Shown: positions 1 to 11,478, counted from the stretch's first letter. The stretch: DNA of 64,000 nucleotides from Capitulum mitella (GCA_030062745.1 CP099852.1:21102266-21166265), one strand, 5' to 3'. Program-made: numbers and translations. The notes: a model not told the origin generated them from the letters alone.

Positions 1-1911
1 TTGTGCTTTACACCCATGTGGTACACACCTAAGTGGGTGCTTAAGAGAAGACGGCACCAAGATCGGCCTCATGTTTGCAGATCTATAGGCAATGCAATGA
101 CGTTCTTTGATAAATGTCGGTACGTTCTCTGTACTTTGTGCTCTGTGGGCAAACGGTCTCTCGTTTGCCGCTGCCTTCGGCGGTTGTTCTTTGGAAAATA
201 AAGTATTATAAATATCACGTCAGTTTGAAGTTTCAGACTTATGTACGGTTTTCAGTTCGATTTCATTTCTTTATTTATTTCGGTCAAGTCGGATTTCAGA
301 ATTCGATGGGTTTTCAGTTTTAACCAAATTTATCCATATTCCACGCCTATATCGTCTACTGTCTTCAGGCTTGCTGATTCACGGGTGCCGCCCTGCAAGC
401 ATGTTGCTCCGCCCACGACGGTGACCTCTAGAGAGCCGCCGGTCTGAATGGCCCGTACGGCCAGTGATCTGATTAATCCGTACGACCGGTAGCGGCGGCC
501 GGATTAACAGGCCTTGATCTAAGCGAGGTTAACGGCAAACTATGGCGGACCAGATTCTAACTAGGGCAAGGTATTTAGACGGGTGCTGCAGACGGGTTTA
601 GACGGGTTGCTGGAGCAGCAAGCGCAGCATTTAAGCGTGCAAAATACAGATATAGGTAAAATAACTGTTGGAATACCATAGTGTACATCATTACACCAAG
701 TCAACACAAATCACGCATTTGACCCGAGGAAACGGTGTTTGGCTGTTTTCGAGAAACGTTGCCGATTCATTTGTTTTGTGCTTTACGCCGATGTAGTACA
801 CACCTAACTGCATGTTCGCAAGAAAACGGCATCAAGATCGGCCTCATGCTTGCAGACCTATAGGCAACGCAATGACCTTCTTGTCTGATAAATATTGGTA
901 TCCTCTCTGTACTTTGTTCTCTGTAAAACACTTGTGGCCGACAGACGTAGACCACACTATGCCCTACAGGTCCTCAGAGGCGACGGACACGAGTTTACAA
1001 AGAAAGCACGCAAGCTGTCGTTCAATACTCACATAGTGTGCTGGATAATCACCGGGCTTCCATTGAACGTTTCAAGTAGCTGTGACGACCTGCTGTGACG
1101 AACGTACCGATTACAATCTGAAAATACTAGCGGACCGATTTGGTTCAAACGAAAAACCCAATGCTGCTAAAACACATTCACCAGTAACTTGTCTTTCAAA
1201 TCCGATGATATAAGAAGGTGGTAGAAACCAAAACCAGGAAGAAATCACACGGTAGACGTACTGGACTAGATTGGCACTAGACGAGTACCACGGCACCGAC
1301 TTTCTTCCAGTAAAAAGCGCAAGATTTGTGTGCTCAATATACACGCAATTCCAAAGCACGTGTTCCAAACCGATATTAAACAATGCCATGGTAAGCACAC
1401 AAGGGGAATATAAATCCCGGATCTCACCGACGCAAAGATTGTTTGACCGCTTTTTTCCACCTTTAACGTTTTCCAATCCGCGGAATTCCATTAAGTAAAT
1501 CTTAGGGATGCGGGAACCGAGAGTCACCTAACCATGCACGCAATCACAAAGCCAACATCAAATTCGGCTTCCGCGTCTTGTTTTACGCCAAAAACATTAT
1601 CTGAAACACTATTCAGAAGGTTTGCCATCATTTCACCACGGCCCACCCGAAACCCACAAATTTTGACCTTTGACCCCGCTTTTGACCCGTTTGCGTTGAC
1701 TTTAGACGGCAATATGGCATTGGAAAGTTGTTCAGAATGCTCGATTTATCCTAAAACCGTCGTCAAAATGACACTTTTCGAAAAAAAGTTTCGGGCCCCA
1801 AAAAAACGGCAAGGGCATTCTGGCCTTTTCCAGGCATTTTGGCCGATTTTGGCCATTTGCAACTGAGGGTAGTTTTATACGTAAAATGGCATGGCGAACA
1901 ACTTTGCGATG
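1..1911 (+). repeat. Left arm of long inverted repeat, family R1
   Basis: This stretch is closely similar to the reverse complement of 8003-9878: base 1 pairs with 9878 and base 1911 with about 8003. It runs into the window edge on the left and into the N gap on the right. A block of about 150 bases at its start is repeated in the same direction near 775-930, so the arm has an internal duplication. Near 430-620 it has CCGGATTAAC and several TAGACGGG motifs. I see no open frame that looks like a gene; the short frames here are chance. Confidence 0.85.
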
Positions 1912-2411
1912 NNNNNNNNNNNNNNNNNNNNNNNNNNNNNNNNNNNNNNNNNNNNNNNNNNNNNNNNNNNNNNNNNNNNNNNNNNNNNNNNNNNNNNNNN
2001 NNNNNNNNNNNNNNNNNNNNNNNNNNNNNNNNNNNNNNNNNNNNNNNNNNNNNNNNNNNNNNNNNNNNNNNNNNNNNNNNNNNNNNNNNNNNNNNNNNNN
2101 NNNNNNNNNNNNNNNNNNNNNNNNNNNNNNNNNNNNNNNNNNNNNNNNNNNNNNNNNNNNNNNNNNNNNNNNNNNNNNNNNNNNNNNNNNNNNNNNNNNN
2201 NNNNNNNNNNNNNNNNNNNNNNNNNNNNNNNNNNNNNNNNNNNNNNNNNNNNNNNNNNNNNNNNNNNNNNNNNNNNNNNNNNNNNNNNNNNNNNNNNNNN
2301 NNNNNNNNNNNNNNNNNNNNNNNNNNNNNNNNNNNNNNNNNNNNNNNNNNNNNNNNNNNNNNNNNNNNNNNNNNNNNNNNNNNNNNNNNNNNNNNNNNNN
2401 NNNNNNNNNNN
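1912..2411. other. Assembly gap (500 N)
   Basis: Exactly 500 N, a conventional filler for a gap of unknown size. The sequence just right of it is a Tigger-associated repeat that is nearly identical to one beside the second gap. Confidence 0.98.
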
Positions 2412-2688
2412 CAATCACGCGCCAGAACCCGTCTAAAAACCCTGCGCCATGGTTTGCCGCTGACCGTATTTAGACGGAATCTCGCCAATCCGGACGCCGC
2501 TACTGGCGCACCGCGATTCTCAACCAATCACAGGCGAGAACACAGACACATCCGCTACGATGGCATCACCGAGCTCTAAGACAGTAAACTAGCTAAAATG
2601 TTGAGTACCCTTCCTGCTTTTAATTGAAAAAAAGAATTTTGAAAATCGGTCCATAAATAGCAAAATTACAAGGCTCTAAGGGAATTTT
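2412..2688 (-). repeat. Tigger-associated 3' flank and promoter-like block, family R2
   Basis: Read on the minus strand, this follows the transposase stop. It contains a conserved AT-rich stretch, then TTAGAGCTCGGTGATG, then two or three ATTGG (inverted CCAAT) boxes, then TTTTTAGACGGGTTCTGG. Copies occur at 33905-34251, 35781-36056 and 36410-36720. The last part resembles the R1 block at 27640-27765. Confidence 0.7.
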
Positions 2689-3336
2689 TCAAGCATGGGT
2701 GACGTTTTTTGGCCACAATTTCCTCCAACTTGCAATCAGTGTCTGCTCTTTCATCTCATTAAGAGCATTCTGAATGTTGACCAGGCACGTTGCAATGTTG
2801 TATCCCCGCCAATAATTCTTCAGGCTGAAGGCCACGTTGTCTTCGTCGATGGAGGAGATGAGGCCCTTCATCGTTGACCTCGTTAAAGGGCCTTGAAGGC
2901 ACGAATGACCCCCTGATCCATGGGTTGTATAGGGGAAGTGGTGCTGGGGCGCAGGAACTCCACTTGGACCCCGTCATAATAGAGACTAGTTGCATGTCCT
3001 CCTGCACAGTCCATGAAGAGGACGATTTTAAAGGGCAGCCCGTTTTCAGCGAGGTACAGCTTCACCTGCGGGATAAAGGAGTTTACAAACCAGTCGAGTG
3101 TGAGGGCTTTTGTTATCCATGCCTTTTTGTTGTGCATCCAGTGGACGGGCAGCATGGCTTTGTTTTTGTTTTTCAAATCCCGAGGATTCAGGGACTTGTA
3201 AATTAAGCCGGGCTTGAGCATGAAGCCCGCAGCATTCCCACACATGAGGAGAGTCACTCGATCTTTGTGGGCCTTGAACCCTGGCCTCTTCAATTCGTCT
3301 TTGTAAAGGAACGTCCGGGATGGCATCCTCTTCCAT
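2689..3336 (-). pseudogene. Tigger/pogo-type DDE transposase, C-terminal half, broken
   Basis: The main frame (3326-2883) has two catalytic-domain signatures of the DDE_1 superfamily used by Tigger, pogo and Jerky proteins: LFMDCAGGHA with the second Asp, and PIQPMDQGVI with the third. The frame stops at FKAL, and the family-like C-terminus (2871-2689, ending in WPKNVTHA) continues in another frame, so a one-base shift is present near 2885. The N-terminal DNA-binding half and the first Asp are missing; 3337 onward is simple sequence. A near-identical copy is on the plus strand at 35415-35780. It is a decayed element, not a working gene. Confidence 0.8.
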
Positions 3337-3520
3337 CTTCCATCCTCATCCTCATCCTCTTCCTATTTATTAGTTATTATTAAGTTATTGTCATTATTAA
3401 CTTATTATTGTTATTATTATTGTATTGATATAATAACTTATTATTATTATTATTATTAGCTTTATTATTGATTGCTATTTTTTTTTTATTTATTATTACC
3501 TTTATTTATTATTTATTGAC
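3337..3520. repeat. AT-rich TTA microsatellite
   Basis: Runs of TTA/TTAT units after a short CATCCTCATCCT tract. The mirror image lies at 31765-31915, so it is part of the inverted pair 3340-4760 / 30505-31925. Confidence 0.85.
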
Positions 3521-3960
3521 CGTGCGAAACCTCACTCATTACAAACGCCGTTCGACGGAAGGTTGTTGTTACCAGCTCAGGGCTGGACTGTCGTTCTCGT
3601 TGTCTCCTTGGGTTTCGGAACTGGTCGAGTCGCAGAGCAACTTCAAAACCGCCGACTACGGCGACGGCGGCGCCACCGTCCTTCGCGCCGTGCCGTCGTG
3701 TTCGCCGTCCACGCCACCACCGCCGCCTGCGCTGTGATACTCGGTTTTGGAACAGGTCGAATCCCAGAACCGTTTCAAAACCGGTATTCACCGCGTAGGC
3801 GGCACTATCACCTTCGCCGCCGCCGCCGCCATCGCCGTGACCGTCCGTTTTTGAACTGGTCAAGTCGCAGAACCGCTTCAAAAGTGCCGACGACGGCGAC
3901 AGCGGCGACAACGTCCATCCCGCCGTGCCGTCTTTGTCGCCTTGGGCTGCCCGTGACTTA
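3521..3960 (-). repeat. GC-rich palindromic satellite, three to four units
   Basis: Units of about 100 bases each carry an imperfect palindrome of about 36 bases that starts TTTTGGAACAGGTCGA and ends CAGAACCGTTTCAAAA, separated by CGG-rich spacer. Palindromes lie near 3612-3652, 3743-3783 and 3848-3885. Larger arrays of the same unit lie at 28830-30440 and 31331-31764. The long frames seen here (Arg/Pro/Ala-rich) arise from the CGG spacer and are not gene-like. Confidence 0.75.
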
Positions 3961-4250
3961 GTTTCCAGAAATGTGATCGGAATTTGATCACTGTTGGGAA
4001 AGCACTTTTGACCCAGGCGTCGATTTCAACGAAGCGATGTAAACGGTCTCACTCATGCCGACCTCAGCGTGGATATCGGCGACGCAAAATCTAGTGCCTC
4101 GGTGAAGTAGGATCTGAGTTATTTACCTGCAAACATGGTGTCATTTCAAACTCCATTTCATGTCGGTGTCAATTAAATATTGGTGTCATTTCAACGTTCA
4201 CCTCCGGGTCAGGTGCCATTATTTATTTTTGTCGTCGACGTCCACAGCAA
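3961..4250 (-). repeat. Dispersed repeat R4 (ACACCAA ... TCAAAAGTGC unit)
   Basis: Shares long near-identical stretches, inverted, with 31061-31330 and with 32450-32700, 33060-33250 and part of 29531-29640. Landmarks on its minus strand are AATGACACCAATATTTAAT, AATAACTCAGATCCTA and TCGTTGAAATCGACGCCTGG. No coding frame. Confidence 0.75.
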
Positions 4251-5053
4251 TGGAGAGAGAGAGCGCCGACGCCCCCCCCCCCCCACCGCCTGGGAGCAGC
4301 AGCTCCCGGCCTCTGGCCCGGACAGCCTGGCTGTCTCGCTGGCGAAGAGCCGGCGCAGCCACTTCAACTTCCGCCGGACGGAACGGCATTGGTACCGGCG
4401 GCGCCGAAGAGAGAGGCAGGTAAGGAACAGAAACATTGTGGCTGTGAATGTGTGTTGTTCTACAATTGAGCCCACGCCAATTTTGGCCGCTTGCTTTCGA
4501 CAATAACAAAGCACTAGAATCCGTTAAATTGTTCACTGCAACCGACTTATCGCACGACCTGTACGTGGTACCCGACCGTGCACCTTAAGAAAACATGACG
4601 GGATGTACAACTGGACAATCTGCCGGGAGATTCTTTGGGAGTGCATTTTCACATTCAGACCTAACATTTCGCACTTTTCTCCAGGCCCGGCCGTGAGTCG
4701 GCCAGCGGTTGGCCGACGTCCGGCGCCTGCCGTCCCTCCTGCCTGTGCCGTCCGGCCGGTGTTGTCCGTTCCCTGCTATCCGGCTGCTGTCTGGCCCCTG
4801 CCGTCGGGCTGACGGCGTGCGGAGCAGCTCATCCCCAGTTTCGTCTGCTCGGTCCGCTTCGGCGTGCTTTCCGCCACGGGCCGGGGTCTCAGTTCTGGGT
4901 CAACAAAAACGGAGACGCGGTCTGTTGTGGCTGCCTTCTCGCGGCAGACCGTGTTTCATACCGAAAGCCACAGAAAGCGCCAGGTAAGTGGGCAAACACC
5001 CGGCTCGCGTCTTGTCGACACGGACAACTGACGCCGCCCCGTCGCCTCCACCG
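4251..5053 (+). pseudogene. Duplicated fragment of the tyrosine-recombinase gene 3' end (exons 15-16 and their intron)
   Basis: From about 4363 the sequence matches the minus strand of 12290-11600. It includes the end of the SANT-like exon (frame ...RRTERHWYRRRRR...) with its CAG/GTAAGG donor near 4419, the whole following intron with its long pyrimidine tract, and the next exon (4842-4986, WVNKNGDAVCCGC) with its GTAAGT donor at 4987. The sequence left of 4363 is unlike the real gene and may come from a paralog. The copy ends at about 5053, 15 or so bases before the last acceptor, where a retrotransposon begins. There is no start or stop context, so it is scored as a gene fragment. Similar fragments lie at 28563-28790 and 30441-31060. 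Confidence 0.7.
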
Positions 5054-6590
5054 CTGGTTGGTGGGTTTTCGGGGCTTAGGGGCGCACCGACTGCAGGGTC
5101 ATTCGGCGCCCAGAACTTCTTGAAGCAGCTCCATTAACAAGAGTCACGACGATCAACATAATCCGACGGCGTAACACAGCGCAATTATGTCAAGACAAAA
5201 AAGTTGCCTACAACCGCATGCACAAAATAAAACGCATATGACTAGTAGCGTGAAAACACCGCAGAAAAACCGATATCCGATAAAAACCGGAACAACTGAC
5301 CCGCCTCTATAAAACGAGACTCATCACCCAGCAAATCCAGCAAAGTGCGAGGTGTCGCACGGTGCCCAAAGTGCCGCAAACGCTCTGAAATCGAACCATT
5401 GCATGTGATCAGCACATGGCGCACAGTGAGGGGCTCACTGCAGCGGTGGCGCATCCCTCTCTCTTCGCCCTTCAACAGCTGGTGATGCGTTACATGCGTG
5501 TGGCCTAGGCGCAAACGGCAGACAATAACCTCCTCTCGCCGGTGTTCGCGTGAACTTGAGGCCCAAGTTCCTAGGCGGGGTTTGGTACTTTTAAGCTTAT
5601 TCGGACCGAGCTCATCCCACTCACGCTGCCACAAGTCATACATATACGACGAAAACACACGATAAAAGTCCCTAGCAGGCAATGACATTCGTCGCGTGAC
5701 ACACACGCGTGGCGCACGCTTCGAGGCTGCATCGGCTCGTTCGTTGCCAGATATCCCCACGTGGCTTGGGATCCAGCAGAACGTCACTCTCTTTTCATGT
5801 CGATCTAACGCTGTCGGTCGTCTTAAAATATCCCGCATAACGGGATGACGCGGGCAGAAACACTTCAGCGCTAAAAGGCTGCTTAGCCAGTCTGTAAAAA
5901 GTACGTAAAAACCATCGTCGCTTGCCTCATTAAAACACGGCGCCTTGCCAATAGCCACGACGTATAAACCGATGCATGGGGTGGCAAAGTAAACGACCGA
6001 GTGTCAGGGCCACACACGAAAGCACAGCCCACACCAGCCTCCGTCGTCGATCCATCGGTGAAAGCAGTCATCTGCCCATCGTGGGATGCCATGTGCTCCA
6101 GTGCTCTGCACCGTAACTCCTCCGGGGCCACGTCGCGCTTCCGGTTCCCAGCCAAAGACACGTCGACCACAGGGGACACCAGTTCCCAGGGAGGTATGTC
6201 TAAATCGTAAGAACGCGCCACGGACCTCAGTCGCACACGGCTCTCAGTTAACAGGTCATGGACTCTCACACAGAAAGGAGTGGCTTTCAGAGATCGTCTG
6301 GTGCGAAATAGGCCTATTGTGCCCGGAGAAAACACCGCTTCATATGTGCGGTGGTCGGCCAACTGAGCCAACTTGCATGCATACCGCAACCCGAGCATCT
6401 TCTGTCGCAAAGCCAGAGGTGGCTCGTTAGCTTCCACCAAGATACTAGCGGTGGCAGACGTTCTGAAGGCATCCGTAGCAATGCGGAAGGCAGAGTTGTG
6501 CACTGTGTCCGACGTACGCTTGCTAGAGTCGCATGAAGAGTCATCCACAAAACAAGCACTTAGAGCGAATCAGGGATCTGTATAGACAGA
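5054..6590 (-). mobile_element. Non-LTR retrotransposon, family B, 5'-truncated
   Basis: Minus-strand frames 6548-5883 and 5958-5242 give the end of a reverse transcriptase and an RNase H domain. TAFTDGSTTEAGVGC contains the first RNase H Asp, and FCWIPSHVGISGNERAD is the classic C-terminal RNase H motif of I/Jockey-like elements. The two frames overlap near 5883-5958 but are out of register, so the copy is frameshifted. The C-terminal part (RHRCSEPLTVRHVLITC) has the usual Cys/His tail. The 3' UTR runs from 5241 to about 5054 and matches 28375-28562. Endonuclease and most of the reverse transcriptase are absent. Confidence 0.85.
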
Positions 6591-8002
6591 GCAACGTCAC
6601 TCTGTCCGCACCGTATGATGTACCTGCGACACGCTATAGAACGTTCAGTGATTTAAACACAAATAATAGCGCTTGATCTTGGCTATCCAGCGGTGAAAAC
6701 TGCATCTCGATAGCTCTTGTCGTTCGGGAGCAGGAGGCTGTTAAGTGGAGACACTTTCCACCACTGTTTGAACATTACGGACTTGGAAGATTTTCGGCGG
6801 TCGCCCCATCCGCACTTTGTGGTATTTGTGGTCATGTTAGGTTACGTCAAGCTACGTTGGATTACACCCCCCTGGCCCCCCTCCCACTTCCGTTTCTTAA
6901 GACCAAAAAGTTTGCTCAACTCAGTCCATGTTTGTGCTAACTCACGACATTCAGTGAGTTAGTGAGTTAGGGCCGACATCTTACAACGCCAAAGACCTAC
7001 GTTTATGGGCTATTGGCTGGTGAAAACCGCTTGTTCAAATCTTACACTGTTTTGGAGAATCTTGCACATCTGTCAACCCCTTTTTCCCATTGCTTTAAAA
7101 TAATCTAATGAAAAGAATTCCCAAGTCCATCTTTTTCAACCCGTTATGCCTCTGTACTTTGAAGAGCTAGAAGAAACTTGGCGACAATAAATTTTAGCCC
7201 TGGATCTTGGCTATCCAACGTTCAAAGCCGCATGGCGATAGTTGTTACCGTTTAGGAGCTGGAGGCTGTTCAGTGAACGCTCTTCCCCCCGCTGGCTTCA
7301 ACATTACGGACTTGAAAATTTTCGCCGATCACTCCATCCGCACTTTGTGGTATTTGTGGTCATGTTACGTTACGTTAGGCTAGGCTGGGTTAGGTTAGGT
7401 GACGACAAGTAAAAAACAACCCCTGTCCCCCTCCCACTTGCCAAAAACCGGGTTCGGACGTACATACATGAAATTATCTCGCTTTCTAATTGTGCTATGT
7501 CAATTTTATGGCCACCAAACGATTCTGCACGTCGTTTTAGTTGTAGAGCAAGTGGTTTCAGGCACTTCGCGGTGTATTTTTCAGGTCTTAGGAATTGGAA
7601 AACCGCCATTTGCACCATTCTCCAATGTTATGTGCCTTTAGAGACGTCGAATGAAGAGCAGGAAACAACTGTTTTGGAGAAAAACATAGGCCGTTTAATT
7701 CTCCATCGTTTGGTTTTTAATTCGTCAAAATCGACCCAGCCGTTCGGAGGGGCGCAATTTGTGAATGGAGGCATGTTCGTCTTCCTGACTTCTTGGCCTT
7801 CACCCCGTTTTTTGACCGCCTATAACTAGAAAAGTACGACAGTTAGAGAAAAAAGGATTTATAACGATTACGTACATTTTTCTGTGCTCTATCTCGTAGC
7901 ACCATCAAAAGAAGTGTTACAATAATTTTGTGACTCCCAAAAATTTTGAAGTCCAAAAATTGACAATAACTTTGTTGTGGTAGGTTTTTCGCGACACAAA
8001 TA
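6591..8002. other. Non-coding interval with a 0.25-kb direct repeat
   Basis: No credible gene. Two direct copies of a 240-base repeat lie at 6668-6900 and 7196-7440, about 527 apart. Both share CTTGGCTATCCA, ACATTACGGACTTG and CCGCACTTTGTGGTATTTG and end in CCCCTCCCACTT. TTAGGTTAGGT-like runs near 7380-7400 are too short to be telomeric. 6895-6975 is an inverted copy of the block also found at 10915-11020 and 23338-23430. Confidence 0.6.
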
Positions 8003-10048
8003 CATTGCAAAGTTGTTCGCCATGCCATTTTACGTATAAAACCACCCTCAGTTGGAATAACCCCTTGCCGTTTTTTTGGGGCCCGAAACTTTTTTTTCGA
8101 AAAGTGTCATTTTGACGACGGTTTTAGGATGAATCGGGCATTCTGAACAACTTTCCAATGCCATATTGCCGTCTAAAGTCAACGCAGACGGGTCAAAAGC
8201 GGGGTCAAAGGTCAAAATTTGTGGGTTTCGGATGGGCCGTGGTGAAATGATGGCAAACCTTCTGGATAGTGTTTCATATAATGTTTTTGGCGTAAAACAA
8301 GACGGGGAAGCCGAATTTGATGTTGGTTTTGTGATTGCGTCCATGGCTAGGTGACTATCGGTTCCGGAATCCCTAAGATTTACTTAATGGAATTCCGCGC
8401 ATTAGAAAAAGGTTAAAGGTGGAAAAAAGCGATCAAACAATCTTTGCGGCGGTGAGATCCGGGATTTATATTTCCCTTGTGTGCTTACCATGGCATTGTT
8501 TAATATCAGTTTGCAACACGTGCTTTGGAATTGCGCGTATATTGAGCACACAAACCCTGCGCTTTTTACTGGAAGAAACTCGGTGCCGTGGTACTCGTCT
8601 AGTGCTAGTCTAGTCTAGTACGACTACCGTGTGATTTCTTACTTGTTTTGGTTTCTACCACCGTCTCATATCATCGGATTTGAAAGACAAATTACTGGTG
8701 AATGTGTTTTAGCAGGATTGGGTTTTTCGTTTGAACCAAATCGGTCCGCTAGTATTTTCAGATTGTAATCGGTACGTTCGTCACAGCAGGTCGTCAGAGC
8801 TACTTCAAACGTTCAATGGAAGCCCGGTGATTATCCAGCACCCTATGTGAGTATTGAACGACAGCTTGCGTGCTTTCTTTGTAAACTCGTGTCCGTCGCC
8901 TCTGAGGACCTGTAGGGCATAGTGCGGTCTACGTCTGTCGGCCACAAGTGTTTTACAGAGAACAAAGTACAGAGAGGATACCAATATTTATTAGACAAGA
9001 AGGTCATTGCGTTGCCTATAGGTCTGCAAGCATGAGGCCGATCTTGATGCCGTTTTCTTGCAAACATGCAGTTAGGTGTGTACTACATCGGCGTAAAGCA
9101 CAAAACAAATGAATCGGCAACGTTTCTCGAAAACAGCCAAACACCGTTTCCTTGGGTCAAATGCGTGATTTGTGTTGACTTGGTGTAATGATGTACACTA
9201 CGGTATTCCAACAGTTATTTTACCTATATCTGTATTTTGCACGCTTAAATGCTGCGCTTGTTACTTCAGCAACCCGTCTAAACCCGTCTGCAGCACCCGT
9301 CTAAATACCTTGCCCTAATTAGAATCTGGTCCGCCATGGTTTGCCGTTGACCTCGCTTAGATCAAGGCCTGTTAATCCGGCCGCCGCTACCGATCGTACG
9401 GACCAATCAGATCACTGGCCGTACGGGCCATTCAGACCGGCGGCTCTCTAGAGGTCACCGTCGTGGGCGGAGCAACATGCTTGCAGGGCGGCACCCGTGA
9501 ATCAGCAAGGCTGAAGACAGTAGACGATATAGGCGTGGAATATGGATAAATTTGGTTAAAACTGAAAACCCATCGAATTCTGAAATCCGACTTGACCGAA
9601 ATAAATAAAGAAATGAAATCGAACTCAAAACCGTACATAAGTCTGAAACTTACAACTGACGTGATATTTATAATACTTCATTTTCCAAAGAACAACCGCC
9701 GAAGGCAGCGGCAAACGAGACACCGTTTGCCCACAGAGCACAAAGTACAAAGAACGTACCGACATTTATCAAACAAGGTCATTGCATTGCCTATAGGTCT
9801 GCAAACATGAGGCCGATCTTGGTGCCGTCTTCTCTTAAGCACCCACTTAGGTGTGTACCACATGGGCGTAAAGCACAAAACAAATGAATCGGCAACGTTC
9901 CTCGAAAACAGCCAAACACCGTTTCCTCGGGTCAGATGCGTGATTTGTGTTGACTTGATGCAATGAGGTACACTATGGTATTTCAACAGCTATTTCACCA
10001 ATATCTGTATTTTGCACGTTTAAATGTTGCGCTTGTTACTTCAGCAAA
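8003..10048 (-). repeat. Right arm of long inverted repeat, family R1
   Basis: Reverse complement of 1-1911, extending about 170 bases beyond the point where the left arm leaves the window. The sequence continues across 8003 to the left in a way that the left arm cannot show because of the N gap. The same internal duplication is seen (the block near 9000-9120 and again near 9780-9900). No gene-like frame. Confidence 0.85.
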
Positions 10049-10389
10049 ATCGATTGCGTATTGCTTGTTTGGACTGAACTGCAGCGCTACTGACGGTTTA
10101 CGTGTGCGATTTCAGTATTTGCCTCAGATTTCAAAAACATTTTTCAATGCGTGCATTCCGGCAAGAGACGGCATTAGCTTCTCCTTTGATCGAAACCGGT
10201 CCTCTGGTATCTTTGCAGGTAGTTTGACTCAGCTGGACATTTTTACTTCGTCCTATTTTCTTCACCTTCCGATGCCAATGCCGAAAACAGCGGCACAGAG
10301 CCGAAGCAGGAGCTCTGTCATTATTTGCAATGTGGTGGTGACAAAATGCATGCAAGATATTAGGCAATTCCTAGGTATATGTCAACCCA

Positions 10390-10640
10390 CCGCCACGCAG
10401 ACGCCGCGTGGCCACGGGCTGAACGGCCGCCGGCCCGCTTTGGAGGGTCAGCCGGCCGCGGCTACCCCTCCCCATCTCCCCTCGCGAGCACCGCGGGAAC
10501 GGCCGCGGGCCGTCTGCCGGAGGGTCAGCCGGCCGCGGCTACCCCCTCCCCATCTCCCCCCCACGAGCACCGCGGGAACGGGCGGCCGGCCGGCGCCGGC
10601 GCGCGGAGCCTGCGTCGCGCGCGTCAGGCTGCCGTTAGCG
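10390..10640. repeat. GC-rich tandem repeat, period 77
   Basis: Two copies starting at 10443 and 10520, each with GAGGGTCAGCCGGCCGCGG, TCCCCATCTCCC and GAGCACCGCGGGAACGG. The plus-strand frame running through it (9963-10694) is low-complexity at its end and lacks any family features, so I do not call it a gene. Confidence 0.7.
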
Positions 10641-10899
10641 CTCTTTCTCGGTCGTCGAGTTCGGACCGAAAACTTGTTTGCCTTTGCTGATTGAGAACTC
10701 GACGGGTGACGGGCGGACACACCTGATTTTTACACGAGACGATCGTTCGTTTCCTTGTGCGACCCCCACGGAATTGAGACTATGGTGGACCTGGCATTAG
10801 TTAATTGAATAGACCACACCATAAGTGAGTTCTTAGGAGACATCAGCTCAGCTGCACAAACCAGCCACCGTTCCGAAATCGAAAAACCCAGAAATAAGG
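10579..10899 (+). repeat. Dispersed repeat ending in a retrotransposon endonuclease fragment
   Basis: The stretch 10579-10870 is a direct repeat of 25226-25515. Its last 119 bases (10781-10899) are a diverged copy of the endonuclease region of retrotransposon A (compare 55979-56097: CTATGGTGGACCT, GACCACACCATAAG, GGAG-CATCAGCTCAGC). It is a short non-coding relic. Confidence 0.7.
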
Positions 10900-11020
10900 C
10901 AGGTCTTTTGCGCTGCAAGATGTCGGCTGCAACTCACGGACTCAGTGAATGTTGTGAGTCAGCACAGACATCGAGTGAGTTAAGCAAACTTTTTGACCTT
11001 AGGAAATGCCTTTTCACGCT
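10900..11020 (+). repeat. Short dispersed repeat (TCGGCTGCAACTCACGGACTC block)
   Basis: Near-identical to 23338-23430 and similar to the reverse complement of 6895-6975. It holds several ACTCA/TGAGT elements, such as GAGTGAGTTAAGCAAACTTT. Likely a small non-autonomous transposon remnant. Confidence 0.55.
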
Positions 11021-11350
11021 CATGTTCCGCAGCGATGTTGTGGCAAATAAACGTGGCAACACAAACGGCGAAAAAAGTACAGTGTATTTTGACATTTTCC
11101 TTCTTTTAATCGGGGTCCACGTCAGCAACAGCATGTCAACAGCGGAACGGCCGGACGGCGGTGACAACAGCAGCAGCAGGAGGCAGCGGCAGAAGCAGCA
11201 GGAGCACGAGCAGCCGGGCGGCGAGGGCCAGTCGGCGAAGGGTCGGCCGGGGGACGCCAGCCGGCCGTCGGCTGACGACTCGCGCTGGGGGAAACAAAGT
11301 CAACGTCACGTGTTTCGGGGCAATGGGCCAGCACAACCTTCCTCGCCGTA

Positions 11351-11356
11351 TTTATT
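11351..11356 (-). promoter_or_regulatory. AATAAA poly(A) signal of the tyrosine-recombinase gene
   Basis: TTTATT on the plus strand reads AATAAA on the minus strand, 123 bases after the proposed stop codon at 11479-11481. This is a normal distance for a 3' UTR and supports this being the end of the transcript. Confidence 0.6.
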
Positions 11357-11478
11357 ATGGCTTGTTTTGTCCTTTATCTTTCGTTACACGCACCGTCATG
11401 TTGGCGGCGGATCGCACCACAATTACATCAGGCGACAATTGGATTGCACACGATGACAACCAGCTGTTGGCCGGCGTC

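Noticed and set aside
3740-3785. tRNA gene or SINE, because GGTCGAATCCC resembles a B box
   Set aside because: No A box, no cloverleaf and no poly-A or Pol III terminator at the right place; it is part of the palindromic unit.
7375-7405. TTAGG-type telomere sequence (also 22110-22135)
   Set aside because: Only two or three units; a chance short run.
9963-10694. 243-codon plus-strand frame
   Set aside because: It crosses the R1 repeat end, unique DNA and a GC tandem repeat with no domain or consistent composition; the start is within a repeat.
11122-11456. Gln/Ser-rich frame starting MSTAERPDGG on the plus strand
   Set aside because: CAG-repeat driven, no donor at its end, and it overlaps the 3' UTR of the minus-strand gene.
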